64,000 nt of DNA from Hyaloscypha bicolor E (GCF_002865645.1 NW_020194667.1:620001-684000); one strand, 5' to 3'. Shown: positions 23,401-35,038, numbered from the stretch's first letter. The notes: generated by a model from the letters alone, not told the origin. Made by a program: numbers and translations.

Positions 23401-24988
23401 CTCACCGGATGGCACGCTGCTCGCGTCAGGCTCGATGGACGAAACGGTTCGAATCTGGGATTTGGAGAGAGGACAGGAGCTTGCTGCTTTTGATGGCAAC
23501 TCAAGTTGTGTCAATTCCGTTGCATTCTCACCCGACGGCTTATTACTCGCATCAGGCTCAGCAGATCAAATAGTGCGACTCTGGGACATTGTGAAGAGAG
23601 AGCTACGCATGTCGCTAGATGGCCATGCAGGCGTCGTCAACTCTGTTCGATTCTCACCAGACGGGAAGCGAATTGTATCAGGAGCAGATGATATGACAGC
23701 CAAGCTTTGGGACACGATTACAGGAACAGAGTATATGACTCTGAAGGGACATCGAAAAAGGGTCATGACTGTTGCATTCTCTCCGGATGGGCATACCGTC
23801 GCCTCGGGCTCCGAAGATATGAGTATCAAGTTTTGGAATGCAACTACCGGAACCCTAATAAGGACACTAAAAGGCCATACCAGCGGCATCAATGCTGTCA
23901 CATTTTCCCCGGATGGCCGGCTTCTCGTATCGGGTGCATTCAATGACGAGGTCAGACTTTGGGATATGGAGAGTGGGGAAGCACGTGGGGAGTTTGATGA
24001 GTTCGAGGAGGATACCCTATCAACCTCGGGCGAAAAGGTGAACCCTCTCAACCCTGAATTGATCGCCGTTGCGGCAGGGGAGTTGAAAGAGAAGTCAAGC
24101 GCGATTACCAGCGTAGTCTTCTCACTAGATGGTCAGCTAGTTGCGTCCAGTTCACACGATACCACGATCAAGTTGTGGAACAAAAATGGAGTGGAGCGCT
24201 GGCTACTCGTAGGCCATTTAGGTACTATTAGCTGCCTCGCATTCTCGCCAGATACCCGCTTAATTGCGTCGGCCTCGACGGACAAAACGGTCCAGCTTTG
24301 GAACACTGCAACAGGAGCAGTATTGTATACACTTGAGGGTCATTCTGGCAATGTCTGCCTCAACCGATTCTCATTGGACGGGAAGTTCCTCGCTTCATGT
24401 TCTACTGACAAAACAGCCATACTTTGGCACGTTGGAACTGGGGCAATATGGTGCAAGCTTGAAGGGCACTCAGATACAGTCAACGATGTCTCGTTCTCGC
24501 CGAACGACAATCGCTTTGTCGCATCGTGCTCAGCAGATGCGACAGTCAGACTGTGGGATGTTTCCACAGAGGTGGCTTCCCGAACTCTCACAGGCCATTC
24601 AGCTATGGTGAACTCGGTCGCATTCTCATCGGACGGCAAGCTGCTGATCTCTTGCTCGGCGGACACTACCATCAGGCTCTGGAATACAGCAGGAGCCCCG
24701 TGCGGAACGCTCAAAGGCCACACGCTTTCGGTCAACTCGGCGGCGTTCTCGCCAGACAACAAGCTGGTGGTATCTTGCTCGGAAGACGAGACGGTCAGAC
24801 TCTGGGATTCGGAATTAAAATCCGCGCAAGGCGTGCTCAAATTCGCGGTGGCGATTCGCACCGTGTGCTTCTCCAGTTGTGGCCAATACATCGAGACTAA
24901 TAGAGGGGTGTTAGACATTGGCTTGTTTTCCCTTAGTTCTCCTTCAACTGCCTTAGACCGCTTATTCACGCTCTTCATCAAGAGTTAA
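20408..24988 (+). CDS. HET-NACHT-WD40 NLR (HNWD, het-E/het-D type)
   Basis: Exons 20408-20835, 20962-22849 and 22907-24988 join in phase to 1465 residues. The N-terminal HET domain starts MRLLQ and includes YAILSHTWL, YLWVDTCCID, FHWYQRATKCYVYLSDV and RGWTLQELIAP across the first intron. A NACHT NTPase follows, with Walker A GMAGTGKST at residues 308-316 and Walker B VLVIDALDE at 409-417. The C-terminus holds thirteen clear WD40 repeats and a degenerate fourteenth, enough for two seven-bladed propellers; a 30-residue insert sits after repeat seven. In Podospora such proteins (HET-E, HET-D, HET-R) trigger incompatibility cell death when the propeller binds a HET-C partner. All key motifs and the frame are intact, so it is likely functional. 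The repeats differ strongly from one another, unlike the near-identical repeats of fast-evolving HNWD alleles. Confidence 0.95.
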
Positions 24989-25543
24989 GTCTTGATAATC
25001 TTGCAAGGTTTTGTTGGTGGCTGCTCGCGAGCTCGAAGGAGGGTGCTAGTGGTGTTTTGGGTAGATGTCCTATAAGAACAGGCCACGAATGTAAAGAATC
25101 CGGCTGGTCAGTCAGATGTGATGGAGCCTTCCAGCAGCAATTAGGTGGTTTACTTCTCTGGATGGCTTGTCAGAAGGAAGGAATCGACTGGTGTAACGAT
25201 GTGTCAGTTGAAGGTTGTTGTCAATCGGAACTGGGGACATTTAGCTCCTGGTTGGCTCCCTGATGTACCGGACCTCTCAACGCCTGCTTCGCTTCTCATA
25301 TGCCACAGCTATGACTCCTCAAAGGGTCGCTTGGCTCCAATGCGAACCGAGGCATGTAAGATGTCGTGGCATAAAAGAGAGAAAATGGAACGTTGAGGGG
25401 TCCTTTGCGTTGACTGGGCAACCTAACTCTTGGTATATGCACGTGATCTCGCGTAGCCGAAGCGGAAGCTGTATTTAGATCTCGCGAGAGCCTGCTTTAA
25501 AATTCAGACCTTTTCTCTCCTTTTGGCCACCGCCGTGTGGCAA
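24989..25543. other. Intergenic after the NLR gene
   Basis: I see no gene. Three overlapping short frames between 25057 and 25478 are unrelated and have no domain. The region carries the NLR 3' end and the 5' flank of the monooxygenase relic. Confidence 0.5.
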
Positions 25544-27078
25544 ATGCCTCTTAAAACCGTTATCGTGGGAACCGGTATCGCTGGCCTCGGAACAGCAATC
25601 GCACTCAAAGACAAAGGCCACATTGTTACCGTCGTCGAAGCTACCTCGCAACTCCAATCTATTGGAGGGATTATCACCATCCAAGCGAACGCCAACCGCA
25701 TTCTGGATAGCTGGGGCGTATATGAGGTTTTATTGACAATCTGTGCCGCCTCACTATTCGCGCCATGCGCGAGGAGATATAAGGACGGGGAGTTCATCAT
25801 CAAAAGGCCTCCGGAATTATATAAGAAGGAGTATGGGTATCCGTATGTATTGCACGTGATGTAAAATTGCATGTATCACTGATGCGTGGTTTCAGGCTCT
25901 TGCACGTCCATAGGGCCGATTTGCAGCAAGTTCTCTATAAAGCTGCTGTGGAGCGAGGGATTACCTTGAGACTTGGTTGTCCGGTCGTTGTTATTGAAGA
26001 TGAAGATGAAGAAAATGTGGCTGTTGTGATTGAAGGTGGAGAGAGAATAGAAGCAGATGTGATTGTGGGAGCAGACGGTAAGTCCACGATAAATGTACTG
26101 CGAGCAGCCCTGGTGAGGTTTTCGGCGTTTGTTATGTGCGTCTTCGTGGCTATTTCGAATGCTAAGATTTTGGCCGAACGTTGAAGAGCTAAGAGAGACC
26201 TGTTCTAGGCATCAAATCGGACTATGGGTTGGTCCTTCTACTACCCTTGCCGTTGTCCCAGTCTGCCGACGTACGAGAACTTTCCATATTCTCTGTTGCT
26301 ACAACTCATGTTTGTACCAGGAGACAAATGGCTCTTAGGGCTTGATTGTTCTCACCCGAGAGATGTAAATTCAGCGGAAGGAGTGGGAGAAAGTAGGAAG
26401 CAAAATATGAAGCTGTTCAAAGAGCACTTTAAAGATTTTTGTTCCGGCAATCCAGAAAGTACTGTCGTACGCAAAGGAAGCATATGTTTGGAGGATAATA
26501 GAAACTACACCACCATCTTGGGTAAGTAAGAGTGGAAAAGTAGTTTTGATTGGAGATGCAGCCCATGCTATTCTTCCATTCGTTGGACAAGTAATTCTCC
26601 ACTTGAAGATTACCATGTAAAAGGCTCACAATTCTATTTAGGGAGGGGGCATGGCACTCGAGGATGCCGCAACTCTGGCAGAATGTCTGGAGCGAGCTAA
26701 GACAGCTGAAGATGTTTCGAAGGTACTCAAAGCATTTCAAGAGATTCGAGAGCCGTGTTGCAAGCTGGTTCAAGAATGGAGTATAATGAAGGGCAAACGA
26801 GCAACGCTTCCTGATGGACCTGAGCAAGAGAAGCGTGATGAAAAATTGAAGTCATTTAACGCTTGGGTCAAAGCGAAGCCTTGGGATAAAGCTCATATCC
26901 ATGAACTCCCAGAGCTTGAATCTCTAAATTGGAAGGCATGGTTGATCGGGCATGATGCCGTGGGTTTTGTAAGTTGGATCTAACGTATATTGATTATTGA
27001 GGCACTCGCTCAGATAGTTATACTGACTGAATGCAGGCAAATCGAGAACTGGATAAACGATTCGGATCCCATAACTAG
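25544..27078 (+). pseudogene. Broken FAD-dependent monooxygenase (salicylate hydroxylase-like)
   Basis: The frame opens with MPLKTVIVGTGIAGLGTAIA, the GxGxxG dinucleotide-binding motif, and continues across a plausible intron (25844-25895) to ADLQQVL and EADVIVGADG (the second FAD motif). Later blocks are ELRETCSRHQIGLWVGP, YSLLLQLMFVPGD, VVLIGDAAHAILPFVGQ with its GD motif, and MALEDAATLAECL, ending ANRELDKRFGSHN at 27078. Frames change at least four times between about 26100 and 26450 without usable introns; one change sits in the T-run near 26433-26437, where one extra T explains it. The N- and C-terminal introns are still good, so decay appears recent. The class hydroxylates aromatic acids or other small molecules with NAD(P)H. 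Confidence 0.78.
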
Positions 27079-27412
27079 AGGAAATCTCTACTCTTGGTAC
27101 ATGCTAAGACAGCAGCCCGCTTGGAGATCGGGAAGGTATCTGCCGGTCTTTCTCTGGCAATTGCTGCTTGATGGTGGTGCTTTGAAGGTTGACGTTGTGT
27201 CGAGATTGAGGCATCAAGAAGTTTGAAGACGCAGTTGTGGAAGGACGTTTCTTGTATACTCACTCGATTTGCTTCGGCAACCCGTGCAATTCCCTCGCAA
27301 TGAAGTTGACTGTTGAATGCGAATCAACGCAAGACCGATGGTTGCAAACAAGTCACATCGGAGAATTAGGTGGGGGAAAAGACTCGAATATTTAGGAGTC
27401 GTCGTCCTCAAT

Positions 27413-27573
27413 GCTGGGCGGTTGTTGAATTACTTCGTTTTCATTGCAAGATTTTAACCATTATTTATACCAAGGACGTGTTGTCGTAAGAAGCTTGGGT
27501 GGTCGTCGAGTAGCTTCGTTTTCGTTGCAAGAATATAATCATAATTTAGACAAAGAACTTGTTGTCGTAAGAG
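27413..27573. repeat. Diverged tandem duplication, about 80 bp x 2
   Basis: Unit one (27413-27492) and unit two (27493-27573) align along their length, sharing ACTTCGTTTTC/GCTTCGTTTTC, TTGCAAGA and TGTTGTCGTAAGA. Differences include many transitions (C/T and G/A), with some transversions. It lies in the gap after the monooxygenase relic. Confidence 0.7.
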
Positions 27574-27783
27574 TAGGAGGAGGAGGCTTACCCTACACTT
27601 CCACTTCAAAGTAGGCTGAATATTAGGAGAAAGTCTGGCCAAAAAGAAATCCCAATTGAGTCGATATATTCAGCTTTTGGCCAAGGCCCAGCCACTAAAA
27701 GCCGTAGATGCTCGGATTCGCCATGTCTCGAAGTGCAGTGACATATTTATATTTGACCAAGACCTCCTGCCCCTCGTTTCTGG

Positions 27784-28443
27784 TTTCCGCAAAATCTGCT
27801 TCCCACAAATGTAGTTGACGCTTTCCTCACAGTCGCGAGCAGTTCCGACTCTTCGATTATAGTAAATGCCCTCACAACACTCTTCACACCACCCCCTGAG
27901 TGCGCTACTCAATGGATCGCGTTTGGCCGAGGCGACATTTATGGGCCCAAGGAAACCTACATCTAAAGGATAGTCGAAGAGACGTTCATTGACGCCTCAT
28001 CCTGCTATCCCACATCAACCATTACACGAGATGAGCTGTACCGCAGCTACAGGAGCCACACCACCCCCAGCGGATTCACGCTCAATACAGTCAACGGCAG
28101 ACAATATCTCGTCTACTACACTGGGCGATACTGCACCTCTGAATACACATCCGCCACCTCCGCGCTCCGACTCAACGAAAACGGCCTCCACACTACCCTC
28201 GCAGGCACCACGCCCGCTGCAGTGGGTCCTGGCATCGCGGTCCTGGATGCGGTGACGACCGTGTGGCAGGTGAGCGATCTGTCATTGTTTGCTAGAAATG
28301 CAAAACCTGTGGTTGGGATGGAGGTGGTAGCGTTTTTGGGTTCGGACTGGAGTTTGGTTCTTGAGCTGGGACAAACTACCACAGCGATGAGCGCAGTGCT
28401 GACTACATCGAGTAGGAATGAGGTCGGAAGGTTAAGAGGGTAG
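27784..28443 (+). pseudogene. Relic of a fungal secreted or surface protein
   Basis: A single frame, ending at the TAG at 28443, is open except for one TAA at 27964-27966. It reads VNALTTLFTPPPECATQW, then after the stop FIDASSCYPTSTITRDELY, YLVYYTGRYCTSEYTSATS and AVTTVWQVSDLSLFA. The FTPPP-x-C-x-x-x-W start, the SCYP and YC blocks and the W-Q-x-S-D-L motif near the end are features of a large Pezizomycotina family of extracellular proteins, often membrane-anchored, of unknown function. I found no start codon, signal peptide or intron that removes the stop, so I call it a relic; a missed intron remains possible. Confidence 0.45.
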
Positions 28444-28842
28444 AGTGTGTTGATTACGAGGGTTCTAGGACTGGTAGCTTTGATTGTGCATAAGACTTTT
28501 CAGTGAGATGTACAGTTATGAACGAAGACACACTTCGTTGTTGCCATGTGGCTGGTATTGTCAAGTATATATCACGTGATCGTTTCCATGACCAGGCCAT
28601 CACCCCATCCTCACATGGCCCTTGACTACAAGTAACTCAATACATCCTCTACTAGCCACTATACCTATTTTTAAATCTTTATCTTTTCGCAATTCAACCC
28701 CCTTCTAACAACAACTCCCGTCCCCAAATCTCTCAGCCTCGCGTGTGCAACCTCAGCCTCGCCTCGGGACGACCCGCCCCATGAAAAACATTTCCCGACA
28801 TCGACAACTTTTCGACTTCATCTTAGCCACAATACCACCACA
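28444..28842. other. 5' flank of TIM22
   Basis: This is the promoter region of TIM22. It holds an ATCACGTGAT palindrome at 28571-28580, containing the E-box CACGTG, the core site of Cbf1/bHLH-type regulators, and CT-rich sequence close to the start. Confidence 0.45.
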
Positions 28843-29609
28843 ATGAACGGACCGCTGTTCAATCCACCTCGAGATGGAGGCATGGATGGGGCGGATGCAC
28901 AGACTATGGCTGCTGTTAGGAGTGTATGTTCCCTTCAACTTGTCAATTCTGGAGAGCTGGACTTCGTTTCGACCTCACTCAAGCTGGAATCAGACGCCGA
29001 AGCTTGGATGATGGGAACAAGGGAGGAGTGAAGTCACGATGGACGAATTGGATCGGCAGAGCGAAGAAAGGGGAGAGTGATTGGAAGCCAAGCTAATTAT
29101 GCTGTTCTAGATGCAAATGCTCATGGAGTCCTGTCCCGGAAAGACCGCGGTCTCAGGCGTAATGGGCTTTGCACTCGGCGGCGCATTCGGGCTTTTCATG
29201 GCATCCGTAAGCCTCCCTTCTCCCCATCTCTCCCCCTTTCTTACCCCCTCTAACTTGCTCACAGATGCAATACGACACCCCCCTCTCCACCAACCCCAAC
29301 GCGCAAGCCATCACCTCCCTTCCCCTCCGCCAACAGCTAAAACAAGGGTTCCGCGACCTCGGATCCCGCTCCTACTCCTCCGCCAAGAACTTCGGCAAAG
29401 TCGGCGCAATCTTCGCAGGCACGGAATGCTGTATAGAAGGCTTTCGAGCCAAGAATGATTTGAAGAATGGGGTGTTGGCAGGCTGCATAACGGGTGGTGT
29501 GTTGGCGGCGCCGGCGGGACCGCAGGCTGCTGCGTTGGGGTGTGCGGGCTTTGCGGCGTTTAGTTTGGCGATTGATAGTTATATGCGGAGGCCGAGCGAG
29601 ACGGACTAA
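28843..29609 (+). CDS. tim22: Mitochondrial inner membrane translocase Tim22
   Basis: Exons 28843-28923, 29111-29206 and 29265-29609 join in phase to 173 residues. Conserved Tim22 blocks are [66 protein letters not shown] and [17 protein letters not shown]. The protein is the channel-forming core of the TIM22 complex, which inserts multispanning carrier proteins into the mitochondrial inner membrane. Four hydrophobic segments and the Tim17/Tim22/Tim23 glycine pattern are present. The N-terminal region is short but starts at a good ATG (CACAATGA). The 187-base first intron is longer than its neighbours. Confidence 0.95.
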
Positions 29610-30185
29610 GGCGATGGGAGAGGGATGGGGGTTGCGGGATGGAGGAGTGATATGTGAAGGGCTGGAGAGGAGGGTAGGGAGTTGAAGAAACTTGATGTGT
29701 GAGTTGTGTATATATGTAGGATCAGTGCGGCTGCGGCATTGCTTGGAGTTTTGGGTCAGATGGCTGGGGTGTATGTCTTAGATATGGGTATTATATGGTG
29801 CTCGGAAGGCTTTGATAATGCTAAAGACATCTCAACTACGGATACAAGAATTTCTGATACAGACGGTTTCAAGAGAAGCACGCGGGTTGTGTGGTGACGA
29901 GCTGCAGCAGGATAGCGGACTTGGAGTGTTGTGTGTCACATGTGGAACGGTGTTCCTGAAGTGTGTTTTGATGCGTCAAATATTTCCAATTTCCACTCAG
30001 AATCTCATTCTGTATAGGACATTCCGTCCTTGATCTAATCTTTGCATACGCAATGGCCAGCTGCGTATGCCCAGCGCTCCTATCCCGAACGCCGTGTAAA
30101 TCATCTGGTATTATCCCATCCTTTCTAGTAAGACCAATTCCCAAAGGAAATTAACAAAATATTTTCAACACCATCCCATAACAGA
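29610..30185. other. Intergenic between convergent genes
   Basis: TIM22 and the GH16 gene converge on this stretch. I see no gene; the open frames at 29706-30144 are short and lack domains. Confidence 0.5.
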
Positions 30186-31622
30186 TCACGAGGCGGAGTA
30201 GACCTTGAAAGCTCCAAACTCCCAATATGCATCCGCGAACGAACCATTGTTCTTCGCCACGTAATCCGTGCAAGAACCAGAACCTACTCCTTGTTAGCTT
30301 TCTTTGCTAGAAGAAAAAGAAAAAGGGGCAAGGATAGGTAACATACAAGTCTCCCCAAACACGTTCGTCGCCCCCGCCCAGGTCCCACACAGATCGATGT
30401 TAGCAATAATACTCTGATTCTTGAAATGATTCCCAATATTGCAATCCGTGCTGGGGAAGTCCGCCGTCGCCTCGCCCCAGGTGCTTGGATCTGGAGCGCC
30501 GCTCGTGATATCAGACGGAATCGAGTTGCGTCCGAATTGCCAGAGTCTGATGCCTGCTGTTCGGAGTTCCATTGCTAGGACGGCGCCTCCGGCACTATTG
30601 AAATCTGCTCCAAAGGTGGTAGATCCTGCGTCAACGCCACAGCCTGCATTGTCGTTCGTGGTGTTTACACAGCTCGTCGCCAAAACTTTTCCAGACTCCT
30701 TGCGCTTGACGCCCATACTGCAGCCAGACGACGTGTGCAGCGTCATCTGGTTGTAAGTAGTAGAAACCACATTAACCGCTTCCATGACATCAATTTCGCC
30801 ATTGTAAGGCCAGTTCGCGGGATCCGTGAGCCAGAGTGCTGGCCAGGTGCCGCAACCGATCGGGCTGTGGATCACGTCGAAGATGAAGAGGGTGTTAAGG
30901 CCGTATTGGTTTTTGGAGGAGACACGGACGGAGAAGCGGCCGGTTGAGGCGTCTGGGTTGGCGCCGGGCCCAACCGAGGTGTCGACGCGGAGGACGGCGG
31001 AGGAGCTACTGGCGTAGGTGAGGTTTAGGGAGGTTGCTTGGGCTTCGGGGACGTAGTGGACGAAGCCGGAGGAGGGGTCGTAGCCGGTGAAGTAGTCGAA
31101 GTTGTCAAAGAAGGAGGAGCCCGAATCTGAGGTGGGTCAGCAATTGATAGAGGAGGAATGGACGGAGGACTAACATGTCTCAGCAAGACTGTAATTCAGC
31201 TTGGTGTAGTCTGGATATGCGTTCTTCTTCGTGACTTCCACGGCAATAATGATAATGATGACAATTATCAGAACCACTACCGCAATAGCCCCCGCCCAAG
31301 CTTTCTTTCCCCAGTACTTGAAGTTGTACCACGGATGATAATAAGAATCCTCTCGATTGAACCGGTATCCAGACCACCCCCCACGCATCTGGACCTGCTC
31401 CGTAGCAACATTCTTCGTAGCGAACGACATATCCTTCTCATCCAAACGACTATCTCCCAATTCCAACGAATTCGCAAATGAAGGTCTATGCGTCTTCCCA
31501 GCAGGCGTAAAGAGTGAACTGCTCTTGGCGCGGAGATGCTGGACGGCCTTGGGTGGCTTCCAGTACTCAAGAGGCTTAAACGGAAGTTGCGATTGAGAAG
31601 CCATCCGGCCGGGAGACCTCAA
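30186..31622 (-). CDS. Membrane-anchored GH16 glycoside hydrolase
   Basis: Exons 31622-31175, 31126-30347 and 30283-30186 join in phase to 441 residues (435 if the second Met at 31604 is used). There is no N-terminal signal peptide; a single membrane segment (AWAGAIAVVVLIIVIIIIIA) follows about 110 cytosolic residues, making a type II membrane protein. The outside part is a GH16 domain: FFDNFDYFTGYDP, CGTWPALWLTDP, the active site GEIDVMEAVN (E-x-D-x-x-E), HTSSGCSMG and a C-terminal FADAYWEFGAFKVY. GH16 enzymes hydrolyse or transfer beta-1,3/1,4-glucans, so a cell-wall role is likely. The catalytic residues are intact. Confidence 0.92.
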
Positions 31623-33640
31623 CTCGTATATATCTCCCCTATCTAATCAACCCAGGAACAAAAGTTGCTAGCGTACTGTAAGATGCAAGGAATTAGGCAC
31701 CACCGTCGTACTCACTTAACGAGCCAATTCGAAGACGCGCAGAACAACGATTGAGGCGAAGGGCTATCCACTTGCTCCACTTGGCAGCGAATCTCTCTCT
31801 CGTCTTGGGGCTGGCGTTCTGCACACGGCTGCACTCGGCCTGCGGGCGGACGGCGGTACTGCGTAGAAGAATGGGGCTACTATGTACAGGGGCGGACGCA
31901 CACCATCAGACACTCGCCCGAGGTGGGATGAGCGGCCGTTGATATGCTGTCGTCCGCTGTGCCCCATCTTTGCCAATCCGATGCGGAATCACGCAGGCCA
32001 AGGTGCGTGAAACACGCGGCCAGCTGCCAGTCCATTCGGAGGCGTTCAAGCGGCTCCTCCAAAGGCGCAGTGTTGAAGATGTTTCGGCGGGACTGAAAGG
32101 GAGGCGAACACAGGAGCCACATGCCATCTGATGATAAACCTTGTTATCGCTAGAGCCCCCCGTGTCGAGTTCCGACTTCTGTCACGAAGAACACCATGGC
32201 GATGGAAGATGGTTGGTAGAAGCGGTGCTGTGACGGGAGAGGAGGTTGTGATGCGTTCGGGACTTGATACAGTGCACGCCTGAAGAGATGAAAATCCTCG
32301 TTTCAGTTTCGACAAACTCGAGAGTTTCCCCAACATCGGCATGACAGGACGCCCTCGAAAAAGAAAAGGGGAAACACTCCGGAGATCAGGGATGGGACGG
32401 CGAATGATGTGAGCGCTCGACCATCCATGCGACCATAGCGCCGCAAACTTTTGTCTCCAGAGGTTTTATTTTTAGATCCCTTGCTGTCAATCAGGACCTG
32501 AATTTCAACAATCCCATTCGATATCAGGCCACCAGATGAAAGCTGGAAAGGGCTGTGATTCCGACATTGTGCAGCACTTTGACAGTCAGCCACAGCCGTA
32601 TCTGACAGCTGGAACCCTTGGACGTCTCTCTGGCAGAATCTGTTTCGCCGTTTCTTCAAACATTTGTAGTTCATGCGGATTCACCGTCGCGAGGCTTGGC
32701 CAAACACTCCTTGAGCCGCGTCATCAAAGTTGCCGTCTCTCCGCTCATCATTTCACCTCGCCGCCTCTAGTATTTCGATATTCGGGCGTACGAACTGAGA
32801 ATCGCTGGACCATTGGAAACTCCCAGAATTCGTGGACGGATTTTGGAGCGGCTCAGGGGTGAAAAGCTTGGCACTCGTTAGGGCATTGAGGTCCGAGAGA
32901 TGCTAGATCTTCGACGGATTTAAATGTAAGTCGATTTTTGCATATTTCTGACCAGTTGCAGACTCGTGGAAGTTTTCCGATAATATTGGAAGCACTCGGG
33001 ACGATGTTGCTGTCATGAAGATAGGCCAATTTTTCAGGAAAATCGGTGAAATTGTCAAGCGTGGATTTTCATCAGAGCCCAGGAACAGACGCAAAGTTGA
33101 CGTCCGTCCACTAGCCACCATTATGCTGCATGTATATCACAGCACGGCATTGCAAGATACCCATCTCCCACAATTTGCATTTTGGAAGCATTCATGAAGA
33201 AAGATACTTCCCTCAAACTACTACACCCCAGTCTGACCTTGGATCGCAAACGCAAACTCCAATCCATCCCGTAACACAAACTGTATCCCAACGCGCGGCA
33301 TATCCTTGTTTCGCCACTGTCCCGTTTTCTTTACTGTAACTCTTGCGGGCCCGTGGTTAGGATGCGGCAATGCTAAAGGTCATGTGGCAATGGTTCCTCC
33401 CTTTATAGACCAGCCTCTGCAGCTACTTGATAGGTAGCTGCTATGCTCTTCTCTCCGTCGACAGTCTTTTTTTATTGTATACCAAATCACAGGCTGTTCT
33501 TGCAAGCTTGCAGTTCGCCCCGTGAAAAGATTTCATTGACTTTTATATAAAGATCACACCTAGAGGGTACCCTAGCTGGCCACCTTATACCACCTTTCAG
33601 TTGCTCTTTCTCTCTTGCCGATCAGCCTAACGTCGCCTCA
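31623..33640. other. 2.0-kb region without a recognisable gene
   Basis: It holds the GH16 promoter and the 3' end of the oxidase gene. Frames such as 32303-32674 (minus) and 32536-32862 (plus) overlap each other, are cysteine- or serine-rich by composition and have no domain. AT-rich, T-run sequence near 33465-33480 is the most distinctive element. I see no RNA gene. Confidence 0.45.
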
Positions 33641-35038
33641 TTAGAGGTACCCGGAGAACAGAGTCTTGAAGTAGTCGTTGATGAACAAATTCTTGGGGTC
33701 GAACTTCTTCCGGATTTCAAGATATTGCTTAAGGCTTCCCTGGTCGTGCGCCTTTGCAAAGTGGGAAATCGCTCCATCACGCGTCTTGTTGATATGAGGA
33801 ATACCGCCATGCTTCATGGCAATCTCATTGAAGGCAAGGCGGAACATCTTCCAAGTAGGATCCGATGGGTCTGGATACATAGGGTCAACCGCAATCATAT
33901 TCCCACCGTATGATCGTGACAGAAGAGACGACTGATCATGGGGCAGAAAGTAGATCACGGTAGGCAATGTTAGGATGAACTCGTGTTCTCGCCGAAAGAC
34001 CCCAGTCAGTTGCAGAAACGACCGGACCATATCAACCCAGTTTTCCTCTGGGATCATCCAGTCGTAGAATTCAAATCCTGGATCATCTTCACCGTAGATA
34101 ATGCCACGCTGGCAGGGGTCAATGGTGTAGGAACTGTGTTGCATGATCTTCAGCGGCAAGTCGACAAGTGCAGCGTTGACAGCTTCGGCGGCGACAGGTG
34201 AGAGGTGAAGCCCGGTTGTCGCCTTCACCAGGGGCAAGAAAAGGTCTGGGAATAAACTGATTCCCTTGCTTTCAATAGGTCCCAGCAAAGCTTCCAGAGC
34301 ATTTGGCCTCGAGTTCACCGCTCCTGGTTCTATGAACTTTCGGCACTGCCAGACCAATTTCCCAGAGTTGGGAAACAGCATTCCGAAAACCTGGTCGTTT
34401 GCTCCTTTGAGAACCTTCACCCCCTCCGTAAAGCCATCAAGAAACGAATCGACCTCCACGAGCTGGAAACTGAAGTGCAATGGCTGGGTCTTGAAGACGT
34501 TCATTGTGACCTCGCAGATGACACCGAGCATGCCGAAATGAGAACGGACTGCGGGCAGATACTGTGCATTCTGTGTTTCCGAGACTTCCATGATATCTCC
34601 CTCCGGTGTGACCATCTTCACACCAGCAACATACGACGAGAACTGTGCCTTGCGGGTTATCGATGTGTCGTTGGCATGCGTACCGCTCATGGCACCAATC
34701 TGAAAATTCCCGAACTCGAGGATGACAGGCAGCTGAAGGCCCAGTCCTCTCAAGTGTGAACACACCTGATGCAAGGATGCACCGCCTTGCACAGTAACGG
34801 TCAGGTGCTCCTTATCGACGGAGAGGATGTTGTTCATGTTCTTCATCGAAATCACGACATCGCTGCCTACCATGCATTCTGTGGTCGAATGCATGGCGCC
34901 GACGACGGTCACTCGTTGATTCTGGCTTGAAGCTTGTTTCACGATCTCCTGGATTTCTGCAATCTGTGTCGGGGCCTTGAGTTTGCCATTGACAACGTTG
35001 AACTGTATCTGGCCATTCCAGTTGTGCAGGGTAGGCAT
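33641..35038 (-). CDS. FAD-linked sugar-lactone oxidase (ALO/GULO family)
   Basis: This intronless protein of 465 residues has an N-terminal FAD-binding type 4 domain with VTVVGAMHSTTECMVGSDVV (the GxxHS His is the usual FAD attachment site in this class), VQGGASLHQVC and FGNFQIGAMSGTHANDTS. The C-terminal half resembles the D-arabinono-1,4-lactone/L-gulonolactone oxidase domain and ends GGIPHINKTRDGAISHFAKA and KKFDPKNLFINDYF. The family oxidises aldonolactones with oxygen, giving erythroascorbate in yeasts. The usual HW-x-K motif reads HINK here and the protein is shorter than yeast ALO1, so a different substrate is possible. Confidence 0.88.
   Translation of the reverse strand: MPTLHNWNGQIQFNVVNGKLKAPTQIAEIQEIVKQASSQNQRVTVVGAMHSTTECMVGSDVVISMKNMNNILSVDKEHLTVTVQGGASLHQVCSHLRGLGLQLPVILEFGNFQIGAMSGTHANDTSITRKAQFSSYVAGVKMVTPEGDIMEVSETQNAQYLPAVRSHFGMLGVICEVTMNVFKTQPLHFSFQLVEVDSFLDGFTEGVKVLKGANDQVFGMLFPNSGKLVWQCRKFIEPGAVNSRPNALEALLGPIESKGISLFPDLFLPLVKATTGLHLSPVAAEAVNAALVDLPLKIMQHSSYTIDPCQRGIIYGEDDPGFEFYDWMIPEENWVDMVRSFLQLTGVFRREHEFILTLPTVIYFLPHDQSSLLSRSYGGNMIAVDPMYPDPSDPTWKMFRLAFNEIAMKHGGIPHINKTRDGAISHFAKAHDQGSLKQYLEIRKKFDPKNLFINDYFKTLFSGYL

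Noticed and set aside
32303..32674. 123-codon minus-strand frame in a large gap
   Set aside because: Random-looking composition, a plus-strand frame of similar length overlaps it, and no splice or start context supports it.
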